Positions 7,984 through 17,513 of a stretch of DNA of 64,000 nt are shown here, in pieces. The stretch covers positions 1 to 64,000 of the forward strand of contig WRAH01000001.1 of the NCBI GenBank assembly GCA_009780315.1, given 5' to 3'. A program made the position numbers and the translations under genes. This stretch comes from Defluviitaleaceae bacterium (GTDB taxonomy: Bacteria; Bacillota; Clostridia; Lachnospirales; WQUN01). The notes below the pieces were generated by a model. The model was given only the letters and a program-made list of their open reading frames with translations. It was not told where the DNA came from and made no database searches. The stretch's first letter is position 1. Every line of letters begins with the position of its first letter.

Positions 7984-10572
7984 ATGAATAAACAACAGTT
8001 AGCATCTAAAATTTGGCAGTCAGCCAACAAAATGCGGTCTAAAATTGAAGCAAATGAATACAAAGATTATATACTTGGCTTCATCTTCTACAAATTCCTA
8101 TCAGATAAGGAATTAAAGTTACTTAGAAATTATGAGATAACCCCAGATGAAATTAAAGCATTGACAGAAGATGATACAGATGCAGTGGGCTTAATCCAAA
8201 ATGACATTGGTTATTTTATAGCATATGATAATCTTTTTTCCACATGGCTTGAAAAAGGCTCTGATTTTACTGTTGATAATGTGCATGTTGCCCTGTCAGC
8301 ATTTGACCGTCACATTAGCATTGCCCATAAAAAAGTGTTTAAAGATATTTTTAACACACTGCAAACTGGCTTGAGCAAACTAGGAGATACGGCTGCGTCA
8401 CAAACAAAAGCAATCAAAGACCTTTTGGGGCTTATCAAAGATATACCGATGGACGGTAAACAGGACTATGATGTTTTGGGCTTTGTCTACGAATATCTTA
8501 TCAGCAACTTTGCCGCCAATGCAGGGAAAAAGGCAGGTGAGTTTTACACACCCCACGAGGTTTCTTTACTCATGTCAGAAATTGTGGCAGAGCATTTAAA
8601 AAACCATGAGAAAATTGCCATATACGACCCTACAAGCGGGTCAGGCTCATTGCTTATAAACATAGGACGGTCGGCGGCAAAATATATAGACAACAAAGAC
8701 AATATCACATACTTTGCCCAAGAACTCAAAGTCAATACTTTTAACCTTACACGGATGAATATTGTCATGAGGGATATTATTCCTGACAACATAAACATCC
8801 GCAATGCGGATACTTTAGAAGACGATTGGCCAAATATTAACAAGGAAGACCCTAACAATCTATTTAAGCCGCTGCTTTTGGACGCAGTTGTATCCAATCC
8901 ACCGTACTCCCAAGCTTGGGACCCCTCATACAAAGATACAGACTCTCGATATTCACGCTTTGGACTTGCGCCTAAGACGAAAGCGGATTTTGCATTTCTT
9001 TTACATGACCTTTATCATCTTAAACCCGACGGCATTATGACTATTGTTCTCCCCCACGGTGTACTTTTTCGCGGTGATGTAAACGGTGCAGACGGCGAAG
9101 GTAAAATTCGTAAGAACTTAATAGAAGAAAACCATATAGATGCCATTATCGGATTACCGCCTAATATCTTCTTTGGGACAGGTATTGCCACTATCATTAT
9201 AGTGCTAAAGCAAAGGCGGAAAAACGAAGATGTGTTATTTATTGATGCCTCAAAAGGTTTTGTTAAAGTCGGCAAAAACAATCAACTTCGTGCCTCGGAT
9301 ATTAAAAAAATTGCAGACACAATGGCAACCCGTGACGACATACCCAAATTTTCACGCAAGGTGAGCCGTGACGAAATTCGTAAAAATGGATGGAACTTGA
9401 ATATCCCTCGTTATGTAGATTCATCGGAAACAACCCAGTCATGGGATTTGTACGCCTCAATGTTTGGCGGCATACCGAAGGCAGAACTTTCGGAATTGGA
9501 AGCCTTTTGGATAGCGTTGCCCAATTTATGGACAACACTATTTAAAGACGAGGGTACACCTTTTGTAGAATTGGCAACAAATGATGTCCAGCAAATTATT
9601 AGTGATAATGCTGATGTTAAAGCATACCTTGCTAAGTTTGACGCAGTATTTAAGGATTTAGACAGCTATCTTAATGAGCGGCTTGTGCGTGGCATGAGTA
9701 CGCTCAACATCTCCAAAGAAGAAACCATTATCACTGAAAATATTTTTTCTCGATTAAAAAACATACCTCTTATTGACAAATACATGGGGTATCAAAGGCT
9801 CAATGACGAATGGGTCAAAACCGTTGTTGACCTTGAAATAATCCAGACAGAGGGGTTTGAGGCAGTAAAGGTCGTTGACCCCAACATGGTTATAAAGAAA
9901 AAAGGCGATGTTGAGTATGAAGGACAAGATGGGTGGATTGGGCGCATTATTCCTTTTGAATTGGTGCAGGGGACTATACTTAAAACAGAAACCAATGCCT
10001 TGCGTCAAAAGGAAAATCGAATTGCAGAGATAGCCGCCACATTGGACGAAGTATTTGAATCACTGACAGAGGAAGATAAGGAAGATTATAAGGAAGCATT
10101 TAATGATGACGGAGATTACATCAAGGCAAGTGTTATTTCGGTTGCTAAACAATTGAAAGCGACTGGAAATCATATCGAGGAATCTATTGAGTTTAAGCTG
10201 ATGCTTGCAAGCAAATTATTTGCCGAAGAAACAAAGCTAAAAAAAGAGGTCAAAGCAGAAGCGGCAGCTTTACATTTGCTTACAAAGACCACCATAGAGA
10301 ATCTAACCGATGAAGACGCTTTAATGCTCATAGACCTAAAATGGGTCAAGCCTATTGTTGTAGCCATGGATGTATTGCCACAAGAGACGATAAGGGAATT
10401 AGTGACAAAGGTTACAGATTTAGCGGATAAATATGCTGTGACTTATGTAGACGTGATGGAAAAAATCAGCAAAGCAAAAAATGAAGTGGCTACCCTCATA
10501 GACAAACTACAAGGAAATGCGTTTGACATGAAGGGGCTTGGTGCGTTGAAGTCGCTTTTGAAGAATGAATAA
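7984..10572 (+). CDS. hsdM: Type I restriction-modification methyltransferase subunit M
   Basis: 862 aa N6-adenine methyltransferase of the HsdM family. An N-terminal four-helix HsdM_N region (KIWQSANKMRSKIEANEYKDYILGFIFYKF, quoted here in part) is followed by EFYTPHE near 185, the AdoMet-binding motif YDPTSGSGSL near 213 and catalytic NPPY near 304. The 300-residue C-terminal part, rich in charged helices, makes it longer than the roughly 500-aa E. coli type; such long forms occur with HsdR in Firmicutes. The start follows AGGAGG with 6-nt spacing. It overlaps hsdS1 by 8 nt. With HsdS it methylates, and with HsdR it cleaves, a bipartite target. Confidence 0.95.
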   Translation: MNKQQLASKIWQSANKMRSKIEANEYKDYILGFIFYKFLSDKELKLLRNYEITPDEIKALTEDDTDAVGLIQNDIGYFIAYDNLFSTWLEKGSDFTVDNVHVALSAFDRHISIAHKKVFKDIFNTLQTGLSKLGDTAASQTKAIKDLLGLIKDIPMDGKQDYDVLGFVYEYLISNFAANAGKKAGEFYTPHEVSLLMSEIVAEHLKNHEKIAIYDPTSGSGSLLINIGRSAAKYIDNKDNITYFAQELKVNTFNLTRMNIVMRDIIPDNINIRNADTLEDDWPNINKEDPNNLFKPLLLDAVVSNPPYSQAWDPSYKDTDSRYSRFGLAPKTKADFAFLLHDLYHLKPDGIMTIVLPHGVLFRGDVNGADGEGKIRKNLIEENHIDAIIGLPPNIFFGTGIATIIIVLKQRRKNEDVLFIDASKGFVKVGKNNQLRASDIKKIADTMATRDDIPKFSRKVSRDEIRKNGWNLNIPRYVDSSETTQSWDLYASMFGGIPKAELSELEAFWIALPNLWTTLFKDEGTPFVELATNDVQQIISDNADVKAYLAKFDAVFKDLDSYLNERLVRGMSTLNISKEETIITENIFSRLKNIPLIDKYMGYQRLNDEWVKTVVDLEIIQTEGFEAVKVVDPNMVIKKKGDVEYEGQDGWIGRIIPFELVQGTILKTETNALRQKENRIAEIAATLDEVFESLTEEDKEDYKEAFNDDGDYIKASVISVAKQLKATGNHIEESIEFKLMLASKLFAEETKLKKEVKAEAAALHLLTKTTIENLTDEDALMLIDLKWVKPIVVAMDVLPQETIRELVTKVTDLADKYAVTYVDVMEKISKAKNEVATLIDKLQGNAFDMKGLGALKSLLKNE

Positions 10573-11797
10573 CATGATTGGTGAAAAAAAAGCTCCCAAG
10601 TTACGATTTGATGGGTTTACTGATAAGTGGGAAAAACGAAAATTGGGAGAACACACAAAGTTAATCACTAAAGGAACGACACCAAAAGATAAATCTGGTC
10701 ATGGTGACATTCACTTTGTTAAAGTTGAAAACATTATAAATGGACACATTATTCCTGTTTCCCGCATTACTGTAGACGAACATGAAAATTATTTGAGCCG
10801 CTCTAAACTAGAAAAAAATGATATATTATTTTCGATTGCAGGCACATTAGGGCGCACAGCATTGGTTTGCAAATCCATACTTCCGGCAAATACAAACCAA
10901 GCACTTGCCATAATCCGTGGTTATGATTTTGATATACAGTTCTTACTTGTGTCACTGGGTGGTAGTATGGTTATTGAGTACTTACAACGCAATCCAGTGG
11001 TAGGCGCGCAACCAAATCTTTCTCTTGCTCAAATTGGTGATTTAACGATTTGGACACCCAGCAAAGCCGAGCAAATCGCCATTGGTAACTTTTTTCACAT
11101 TCTTGATGAAATGATTATCCTTAAAAGACAACAATACGAACAAACGGCAAACATCAAAAAATCCATGCTTGAAAAAATGTTTCCTAAATCGGGTGCAGAT
11201 ATGCCAGAAATTCGCTTTGATGGGTTTACTGAACCATGGGCAATACGAAAACTGGGAGAACACACGAAGTTAATCACTAAAGGAACAACACCAAAAGATA
11301 AGTCTGGTCGTGGCGACATTCACTTTGTTAAAATTGAAAACATTATAAATGGACAAGTTATCCCTGTTTCCTGCATTTCTGTAGACGAACATGAAAATTA
11401 TTTGAGTCGCTCTAAACTAGAGGAAAACGATATATTGTTTTCGATTGCAGGTACGTTAGGGCGCACAGCATTGGTTTGCAAGTCCATACTTCCGGCAAAT
11501 ACAAATCAAGCACTTGCCATAATCCGTGGTTATGATTTTGATATACAGTTCTTACTTGTATCACTTAATAGTAGTATGGTTTTTGAGTACTTACAACGAA
11601 ATCCAGTGGTAGGTGCGCAACCAAACCTTTCCCTTGCTCAAATTGGCGATTTAACGATTCGGACACCCAGTAAAGCCGAGCAAATCGCTATAGGAAATTT
11701 CTTTTTCAATTTTGATATCCTTATTAAAGCCCAACAACAAGCACTCGAAAAACTCCAAAATATCAAAAATGCTTGCCTTAGTAAAATGTTCGTATAG
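10565..11797 (+). CDS. hsdS: Type I specificity subunit, copy 1 (both TRDs alike)
   Basis: 410 aa, or 407 if the ATG at 10574 is used; neither has a clear ribosome site, so coupling to hsdM is likely. It consists of two near-identical half-subunits. Each starts with a short LRFDGFT-type lead, a target-recognition domain of about 150 aa beginning LGEHTKLITKGTTPKDKSG and ending NLSLAQIGDLTI, then a dimerisation helix (KSMLEKMFPKSGAD and LQNIKNACLSKMFV). I call this TRD 'A'. With the same TRD twice the protein should recognise an inverted, palindromic bipartite site. The same TRD occurs a third time in hsdS2. Confidence 0.95.
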   Translation: MNNMIGEKKAPKLRFDGFTDKWEKRKLGEHTKLITKGTTPKDKSGHGDIHFVKVENIINGHIIPVSRITVDEHENYLSRSKLEKNDILFSIAGTLGRTALVCKSILPANTNQALAIIRGYDFDIQFLLVSLGGSMVIEYLQRNPVVGAQPNLSLAQIGDLTIWTPSKAEQIAIGNFFHILDEMIILKRQQYEQTANIKKSMLEKMFPKSGADMPEIRFDGFTEPWAIRKLGEHTKLITKGTTPKDKSGRGDIHFVKIENIINGQVIPVSCISVDEHENYLSRSKLEENDILFSIAGTLGRTALVCKSILPANTNQALAIIRGYDFDIQFLLVSLNSSMVFEYLQRNPVVGAQPNLSLAQIGDLTIRTPSKAEQIAIGNFFFNFDILIKAQQQALEKLQNIKNACLSKMFV

Positions 11798-12965
11798 AAA
11801 TCTACGTCACCATTGGTAGTTTTCTACCTTTGCTCGTAAAATCATATGTAATCTGACAAAGTTCAATGAAATATAATCATTTTTGAGGAGTGAGAAATAT
11901 GATTGATAATAAAAAATCCCCAGAAATACGATTTGATAGTTTCATTGAGCCATGGGAAATAAAGCATTTCCATGAGGTTTTAATAGTCAATTCAGGACGC
12001 GATTATAAACATTTAGATAAAGGCACAATTTCTGTATATGGAACAGGCGGGTATATGCTTAGTGTAAATGATAAACTGTCTGATGTTGATGGGGTTGGAA
12101 TTGGAAGAAAAGGCACAATAGATAAACCGCAATACTTGAAAGCGCCTTATTGGACAGTTGATACACTATTTTTTCTTACTACAAACAAAGCATATGACTT
12201 GATGTTCTTGTATTCAATGGCTCAGTGTATTGATTGGAAAATTTATAATGAAGCAACTGGTGTACCAAGTTTATCAAAAGTCGTTATTGAAAAAATCACT
12301 CAAAGGTTTCCTGTATACGATGAACAAATAATCATTGGCAACTTCTTTAGCTCACTTGATGATGCAATTGTCTCAAAAAAACAGGAATATGAAAAAACCA
12401 TAAACATCAAAAAATCCATGCTTGAAAAGATGTTTCCCACAAAGGGTGCAGATGTGCCAGAAATTCGCTTTGATGGGTTTACTGAACCATGGGAAATACG
12501 AAAACTGGGAGAACACACGAAGTTAATTACTAAAGGAACAACACCAAAAGATAAATCTGGTCATGGCGACATTCACTTTGTTAAAGTTGAAAACATCATA
12601 AATGGACAAATTATTCCTGTTTCCTGCATTTCTGTAGACGAACATGAAAATTATTTGAGCCGCTCTAAACTAGAAGAAAACGATATATTGTTTTCGATTG
12701 CAGGTACGTTAGGGCGCACAGCATTGGTTTGCAAGTCCATACTTCCAGCAAATACAAATCAAGCACTTGCCATAATCCGAGGTTATGATTTTGATATACA
12801 GTTTTTACTTGTATCACTTAATAGTAGTATGGTTGTTGAGTACTTACAACGAAATCCAGTGGTAGGTGCGCAACCAAATCTTTCCCTTGCTCAAATTGGC
12901 GATTTAACGATTCGGACACCCAGTAAAGCCGAACAAATTGCCATAGGAAACTTTTTCCTCACCCT
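10640..12965. repeat. hsdS: Three dispersed copies of one hsdS recognition-domain module
   Basis: Nearly identical segments of about 450 nt occur at roughly 10640-11090, 11255-11700 and 12500-12960, each encoding GEHTKLITKG through QIGDLTI. The second and third are closer to each other (both read SCISVDEHENYLSRSKLEEN) than to the first (SRITVDEHENYLSRSKLEKN). Direct repeats of this length are substrates for homologous recombination that would delete or reshuffle specificity modules. Confidence 0.9.
11829..11866. repeat. Diverged copy of the amylase-hsdM intergenic segment
   Basis: The gap between hsdS1 and hsdS2 contains ACCTTTGCTCGTAAA and, immediately after, ATCATATGTAATCTGACAAA with GTTCAA. 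These match the stretch upstream of hsdM (7888-7943: ACCTTTGCTTGCAAA ... ATCATGTAACCTGACAAA with GTCCAA), with about 18 nt missing in the middle. It looks like a relic left when hsdS2 was brought in, rather than a working promoter, because the -10 part is lost. Confidence 0.6.
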
Positions 12966-13059
12966 TGATACATTGATAGACACCAAACGACAAGCACTCA
13001 AAAAACTCCAAAACATTAAAAATGCCTGTCTCAATAAAATGTTTGTAATAGGAGCATGA
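11899..13059 (+). CDS. hsdS: Type I specificity subunit, copy 2
   Basis: 386 aa. The start is ATG 11899, 8 nt after GAGGAG. The first TRD ('B') begins after EIKHFHEVLIVNSGRD and contains VYGTGGYMLSVNDK, a Type I S domain motif; the second is TRD 'A', almost identical to those in hsdS1. The two helical spacers (KKSMLEKMFPTKGAD and LQNIKNACLNKMFV) are conserved with the other copies, so the protein can dock on the same HsdM. It ends in VIGA, a few codons past the usual KMFV, and is followed by a relic of the hsdR 5' end. Confidence 0.95.
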   Translation: MIDNKKSPEIRFDSFIEPWEIKHFHEVLIVNSGRDYKHLDKGTISVYGTGGYMLSVNDKLSDVDGVGIGRKGTIDKPQYLKAPYWTVDTLFFLTTNKAYDLMFLYSMAQCIDWKIYNEATGVPSLSKVVIEKITQRFPVYDEQIIIGNFFSSLDDAIVSKKQEYEKTINIKKSMLEKMFPTKGADVPEIRFDGFTEPWEIRKLGEHTKLITKGTTPKDKSGHGDIHFVKVENIINGQIIPVSCISVDEHENYLSRSKLEENDILFSIAGTLGRTALVCKSILPANTNQALAIIRGYDFDIQFLLVSLNSSMVVEYLQRNPVVGAQPNLSLAQIGDLTIRTPSKAEQIAIGNFFLTLDTLIDTKRQALKKLQNIKNACLNKMFVIGA

Positions 13060-13062
13060 CCA

Positions 13063-13095
13063 ATATTTAAACGTGAGGTTGATTTTAAGGGGTGA
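13063..13095 (+). pseudogene. Relic of the hsdR start between hsdS2 and hsdS3
   Basis: The sequence reads ATA-TTT-AAA-CGT and so on, encoding I-FKREVDFKG-stop, against MFKREADFEEA at the real hsdR start (14336). The match extends upstream through AGGAGC-TGACCA. About 24 of 31 aligned bases agree. hsdS2 was evidently once directly followed by hsdR, as hsdS3 is now. Confidence 0.8.
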
Positions 13096-13100
13096 ATAAC

Positions 13101-14324
13101 ATGGTTGATAATAAAAAAACACCTGAAATAAGATTTGATGGGTTTAATATAGATTGGAGTACTGATGTATTAGGTGAATTAACTAATGTACATGATGGAA
13201 CGCATCAAACGCCTGTATACACTGAATCAGGTATAATGTTTTTGTCTGTCGAAAACATTAAAACGCTTGTTTCTGAGAAATTCATATCGAATGAAGCGTT
13301 TATTAGAGATTTCAAAATTTTTCCTCAAGAGGGCGATGTCTTGATGACACGTATTGGTGATATTGGCACTGCTAATGTTATAGAATCAAATGACCCTGTA
13401 GCTTATTATGTAAGTCTTGCATTGCTTAAACAAAAAGAGCTTGACCCATATTTTTTAAAAAGCAGTATTCATTCAGATTCTGTCAAAAAAGACCTTTGGC
13501 ATAGAACCTTACACATTGCCTTTCCTAAGAAAATAAATAAAAATGAAATTGAGAAAGTTCTTATAAACTATCCCCTAGAGCGAGATGAGCAAGCCATTAT
13601 TGGCAAATTTTTTCGCTCAATTGATGATACGATGACTCTGAAAAGACAACAATACGAGCAAACGGTAAACATCAAAAAATCCATGCTTGAAAAAATGTTT
13701 CCTAAAACGGGTGCAGATGTGCCAGAAATTCGCTTTGATGGGTTTACTGAACCATGGGAAATACGAAAATTGGGAGAGATTTCTCCTTTACGGGGTGGAT
13801 TTGCATTTCAAAGTGAAAAATTCTGTAGTTCTGGTATCCCTATTGTTAAGATTTCAAATATACTTCCTTCTGGAAATGTGGGTGGAGATTTTGAGTATTA
13901 TCAAGAACAGCCAGAAGATGAACATTATTGTTTACCCAATAAGGCGGCTTTATTAGCCATGTCGGGAGCAACCACTGGCAAAGTATCCATTCTCAATAAT
14001 CCTCACAATTTAAAATACTATCAAAATCAACGGGTGGGTTTCTTTTCAGACTGTAAAATTGCTGACTATGGATTTATTTCTACATTGGTTCGTTCCAATT
14101 TTTTTACTTACAAGTTGCATTCAATTTTACTGGCTGGTGCGCAACCCAATGTATCATCAAAAGAGATTGACGCACTTGAATTTTATTTTCCAACCCAAGT
14201 TGAGGAACAAGCCGCTATAGGCAATTTTTTCCTCACCCTTGATACATTGATAGAAGCTCAACGACAAGCACTTGAAAAACTCCAAAACATCAAAAATGCA
14301 TGTCTTAATAAAATGTTCGTATAG
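13101..14324 (+). CDS. hsdS: Type I specificity subunit, copy 3
   Basis: 407 aa from ATG 13101, which lies 8 nt after AAGGGG. It has two recognition domains, 'C' (VLGELTNVHDGTHQTPVY...) and 'D' (KLGEISPLRGGFAFQSEKFC...), different from each other and from TRDs A and B, joined by the same helical spacers as the other copies (KSMLEKMFPKTGAD; LQNIKNACLNKMFV). TRD C has the GTHQTP motif seen in many HsdS domains. Expression of all three S subunits with one HsdM would give up to three methylation motifs. Confidence 0.95.
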   Translation: MVDNKKTPEIRFDGFNIDWSTDVLGELTNVHDGTHQTPVYTESGIMFLSVENIKTLVSEKFISNEAFIRDFKIFPQEGDVLMTRIGDIGTANVIESNDPVAYYVSLALLKQKELDPYFLKSSIHSDSVKKDLWHRTLHIAFPKKINKNEIEKVLINYPLERDEQAIIGKFFRSIDDTMTLKRQQYEQTVNIKKSMLEKMFPKTGADVPEIRFDGFTEPWEIRKLGEISPLRGGFAFQSEKFCSSGIPIVKISNILPSGNVGGDFEYYQEQPEDEHYCLPNKAALLAMSGATTGKVSILNNPHNLKYYQNQRVGFFSDCKIADYGFISTLVRSNFFTYKLHSILLAGAQPNVSSKEIDALEFYFPTQVEEQAAIGNFFLTLDTLIEAQRQALEKLQNIKNACLNKMFV

Positions 14325-14335
14325 GAGCGTGACCA

Positions 14336-17300
14336 ATGTTTAAGCGCGAAGCTGATTTTGAAGAAGCCCTTGTGCAATTACTGCTTACAGAAAAGGGATG
14401 GCAAGAGGTTTTAACAAACCCAACAGAAAAAGACCTAGTCAATAACTGGGCAAACATCTTGTATGAAAACAACAGCGGTGTAGACAGGCTAAATGGTCAA
14501 CCGCTAACTGATGGGGAAATGGCACAAATTCTTGAGAAAATCAACCACCTTAAAACACCACTTCAGCTCAACGGTTTTATCAATGGTAAATCCGTATCCA
14601 TTGTCCGTGATAATCCAATGGACACTTTACATTTTGGCAAAGAAGTCAGCCTTACAATTTATGACCGCATGGAAATTGCCGCAGGACAAAGCCGTTATCA
14701 AATTGCAAGGCAACCTCAATTTCCCACAAAATCAGCCATAAAAAGCAATCGCAAAGGGGACTTAATGCTACTTATCAACGGTATGCCTGTTTTTCATATC
14801 GAACTTAAAAAGAGCGGAAGCCCTGTAAGTCAGGCAACAAATCAAATTGAGTTTTACGCCAAAAACGATATTTTTACGGGACTGTTTTCATTAGTGCAGA
14901 TTTTTGTTGCCATGACTCCCGAAGATACGGTTTATTTTGCAAACCCAGGTCCAGAAGGCAAGTTTAACCCAGCCTTTTACTTTAATTGGGCAGATGTAAA
15001 TAACGAACCTGAAAAAAATTGGGAAAGTATCGCGTCAAATCTTATTTCTATTCCCATGGCTCACCAGCTTATAGGCTTTTATACCGTTGCTGATAAAGAG
15101 GAGGGTATTTTAAAAGTCATGCGTAGTTACCAATTTTGGGCGGCACATGCTATTACAGACCGTGTAACAAAAATTAAATGGGATGAATGTGACGCACTAG
15201 GGGGTTATATTTGGCACACGACAGGTTCAGGTAAAACCATGACCAGTTTTAAATCTGCACAACTTATCGCCAATTCAAAAGATGCAGACAAAGTCATATT
15301 CCTTATGGATAGAATCGAACTTGGCACCCAATCATTAAAAGAGTATCGTGCCTTTGCAGAAGAAAGTGAGGCAATTCAAGACACAGAAAATTCAGGTATT
15401 TTGATTGCAAAGTTAAAAAGCACCCTTTCATCAGATACACTCATCGTTACATCTATTCAAAAAATGAGCCAAATTAAAGATGAAGAAGGGGAAAAAATTG
15501 CTAAAGATATTGAAATGATAAACAATAAACGTATCGTGATTATTGTTGACGAAGCCCACCGTTCCACATTTGGAAAAATGCTTTTGACCATTAAAGATAC
15601 ATTCCCCCATGCCGTATTCTTTGGTTTTACAGGCACGCCAATACATGACGAGAACCGCAAAAAAGACAATACGACCGCTGATGTTTTTGGTAATGAATTA
15701 CACCGTTATAGTATTGCAGATGGTATAAGAGATAAAAACGTACTTGGCTTTGACCCCAACATGGTTACAACGTTTAAGGACAAAGATGTACGTATTGCCG
15801 TGGCGCTGGATAAGGCAAAAGCCACTGGAGGTACTACAGAGGAAAAAATAAAAGATGTACTGGCTAATGCAAATAAGAAAAAAATTTACGACAAATATAT
15901 GTATGATTTAGAGATGGCAGGAAAACCAGATACAAACAATGAATATATCAAAGGCATTGAAGATTACTTACCCAATACACAATATGGGGAAATACACCGT
16001 GAAATGGTAGTTGAAAATATTATTGAAAATTGGCTGACACTAAGCCAAAACAGCAAATTTCACGCCATTTTTGCTACCCACAGCATACCTCAAGCCATTG
16101 CATATTATAGACTGCTAAAAACTAAGAAGCCCGATTTGAAAGTCACAGCACTTTTTGACCCCAGTATAGACTTTGATGATAGCCCCGACAATTCCAGAAT
16201 TAAGGAAGATGGGCTTGTCGAAATCATTACGGATTACAACCACATATTTAATAAGACCTTCACCATTGCTAATCATGGGAAATTCAAAAAGGACATTGCT
16301 TTAAGATTAGCACATAAAGAGACTTACAAAGGAATTAACCATTTACCAGAAGAACAGCTTGATATTTTGATAGTGGTTGACCAAATGCTTACAGGTTTTG
16401 ATTCTAAGTGGGTAAACACTCTTTACATGGATAAGGTCATACAGTATGCAGAAATTATACAAGCGTTTTCAAGAACCAATAGGCTTTTTGGCCCAGACAA
16501 GCCTTTTGGAAATATCCGTTATTACCGCAAACCCCATACGATGAAGCGAAACATTAAAGATGCCGTCAAATTATATTCTGGTGATAAGTCATTTGGTCTT
16601 TTCGTTGACAAACTTGAAGGCAATATAAGCATGATAAATTTTACCTTTGAAGAAATCAAAATGGTTTTTACCAGTGCAGGTGTTCCTGATTTTATTAAGC
16701 TGCCTGATGATAATGAATCCAGAGGTAAGTTTGCAAAACTATTTAAAGCATTAACTGCCTACTTAGAAGCAGCTAAAATACAAGGCTTCAAATGGGAGCA
16801 AACAAAATATGTAATGAGTCTTAACGAACAAACGTATTCTATTTTAGCAGTAAGATACAAGGAATTGTTTAACGAAAGCGTTGGCAGCAAAGGTAATGAC
16901 GATGTACCATACGACTTGGACGGTTATCTTACTGAAATTGATACAGGTATGATTGATACAAACTATATGAACGCACACTTTGAAAAATACCTTAAAACTC
17001 TTCGCTCATCAGATACCAAAGCAACCGAAGAAGCATTAAACAATTTGCACAAGACGTTTGCCACATTGACACAAGAAGAGCAGCGGTACGCCAACATCTT
17101 TCTCCGTGATATTCGGCGTGGTGATGCCAATATCGAAGACGGTAAATCTCTACGGGACTATATTACAGAGTATCAAATAGGAGAAAAAAGTGCCCAGATT
17201 AAAAAGGTTGCAATGATTTTCGGCTTAGATGAAAATTTATTACTAGAATTAACAAAATTACAACTGACTGAATCCAATATTAACGAATTTGGACGTTTTA

Positions 17301-17467
17301 AACGGTTAATGGATTCAGTAGATAGAACTAAAGCAAAAGCTTATTTTGAAAAAATTGAAGGCATATCTATTTCCGTATTTGTTACAAACGGCAAAATTGA
17401 TAAATTGCTAAGGGAATTTTTACTCAAAGGCGGTTTTGATTTGGATGAAGGGGACATCAAAGTATAG
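14336..17467 (+). CDS. hsdR: Type I restriction endonuclease subunit R
   Basis: 1043 aa, the motor and nuclease subunit. The N-terminal nuclease domain carries PVFHIELKKSG near 153, the E-x-K of the PD-(D/E)xK core. Superfamily 2 helicase motifs follow: Walker A TTGSGKT near 295, VDEAHRS near 404, GFTGTP after it, then VVDQMLTGFDSKW and QAFSRTNR. The C-terminal third is the helical HsdR-assembly region. AGGAG lies 9 nt before the ATG, 12 nt after hsdS3. The ORF is intact, so the system can plausibly restrict as well as modify. Confidence 0.95.
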   Translation: MFKREADFEEALVQLLLTEKGWQEVLTNPTEKDLVNNWANILYENNSGVDRLNGQPLTDGEMAQILEKINHLKTPLQLNGFINGKSVSIVRDNPMDTLHFGKEVSLTIYDRMEIAAGQSRYQIARQPQFPTKSAIKSNRKGDLMLLINGMPVFHIELKKSGSPVSQATNQIEFYAKNDIFTGLFSLVQIFVAMTPEDTVYFANPGPEGKFNPAFYFNWADVNNEPEKNWESIASNLISIPMAHQLIGFYTVADKEEGILKVMRSYQFWAAHAITDRVTKIKWDECDALGGYIWHTTGSGKTMTSFKSAQLIANSKDADKVIFLMDRIELGTQSLKEYRAFAEESEAIQDTENSGILIAKLKSTLSSDTLIVTSIQKMSQIKDEEGEKIAKDIEMINNKRIVIIVDEAHRSTFGKMLLTIKDTFPHAVFFGFTGTPIHDENRKKDNTTADVFGNELHRYSIADGIRDKNVLGFDPNMVTTFKDKDVRIAVALDKAKATGGTTEEKIKDVLANANKKKIYDKYMYDLEMAGKPDTNNEYIKGIEDYLPNTQYGEIHREMVVENIIENWLTLSQNSKFHAIFATHSIPQAIAYYRLLKTKKPDLKVTALFDPSIDFDDSPDNSRIKEDGLVEIITDYNHIFNKTFTIANHGKFKKDIALRLAHKETYKGINHLPEEQLDILIVVDQMLTGFDSKWVNTLYMDKVIQYAEIIQAFSRTNRLFGPDKPFGNIRYYRKPHTMKRNIKDAVKLYSGDKSFGLFVDKLEGNISMINFTFEEIKMVFTSAGVPDFIKLPDDNESRGKFAKLFKALTAYLEAAKIQGFKWEQTKYVMSLNEQTYSILAVRYKELFNESVGSKGNDDVPYDLDGYLTEIDTGMIDTNYMNAHFEKYLKTLRSSDTKATEEALNNLHKTFATLTQEEQRYANIFLRDIRRGDANIEDGKSLRDYITEYQIGEKSAQIKKVAMIFGLDENLLLELTKLQLTESNINEFGRFKRLMDSVDRTKAKAYFEKIEGISISVFVTNGKIDKLLREFLLKGGFDLDEGDIKV

Positions 17468-17469
17468 TT

Positions 17470-17499
17470 ATCATTTATTCATCAAATGATTAGCTTTTT
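17470..17499 (+). terminator. Weak terminator after hsdR
   Basis: Seven-base stem ATCATTT/AAATGAT with a 7-nt loop, then TAGCTTTTT. It sits just before the convergent PPTase gene end. Confidence 0.45.
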
Positions 17500-17513
17500 C
17501 GTTGAGGAAATAT

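Noticed and set aside
7984-17467. Phage or conjugative island around the type I locus
   Set aside because: No integrase, attachment repeats, terminase or transfer genes; flanks are ordinary chromosomal genes.
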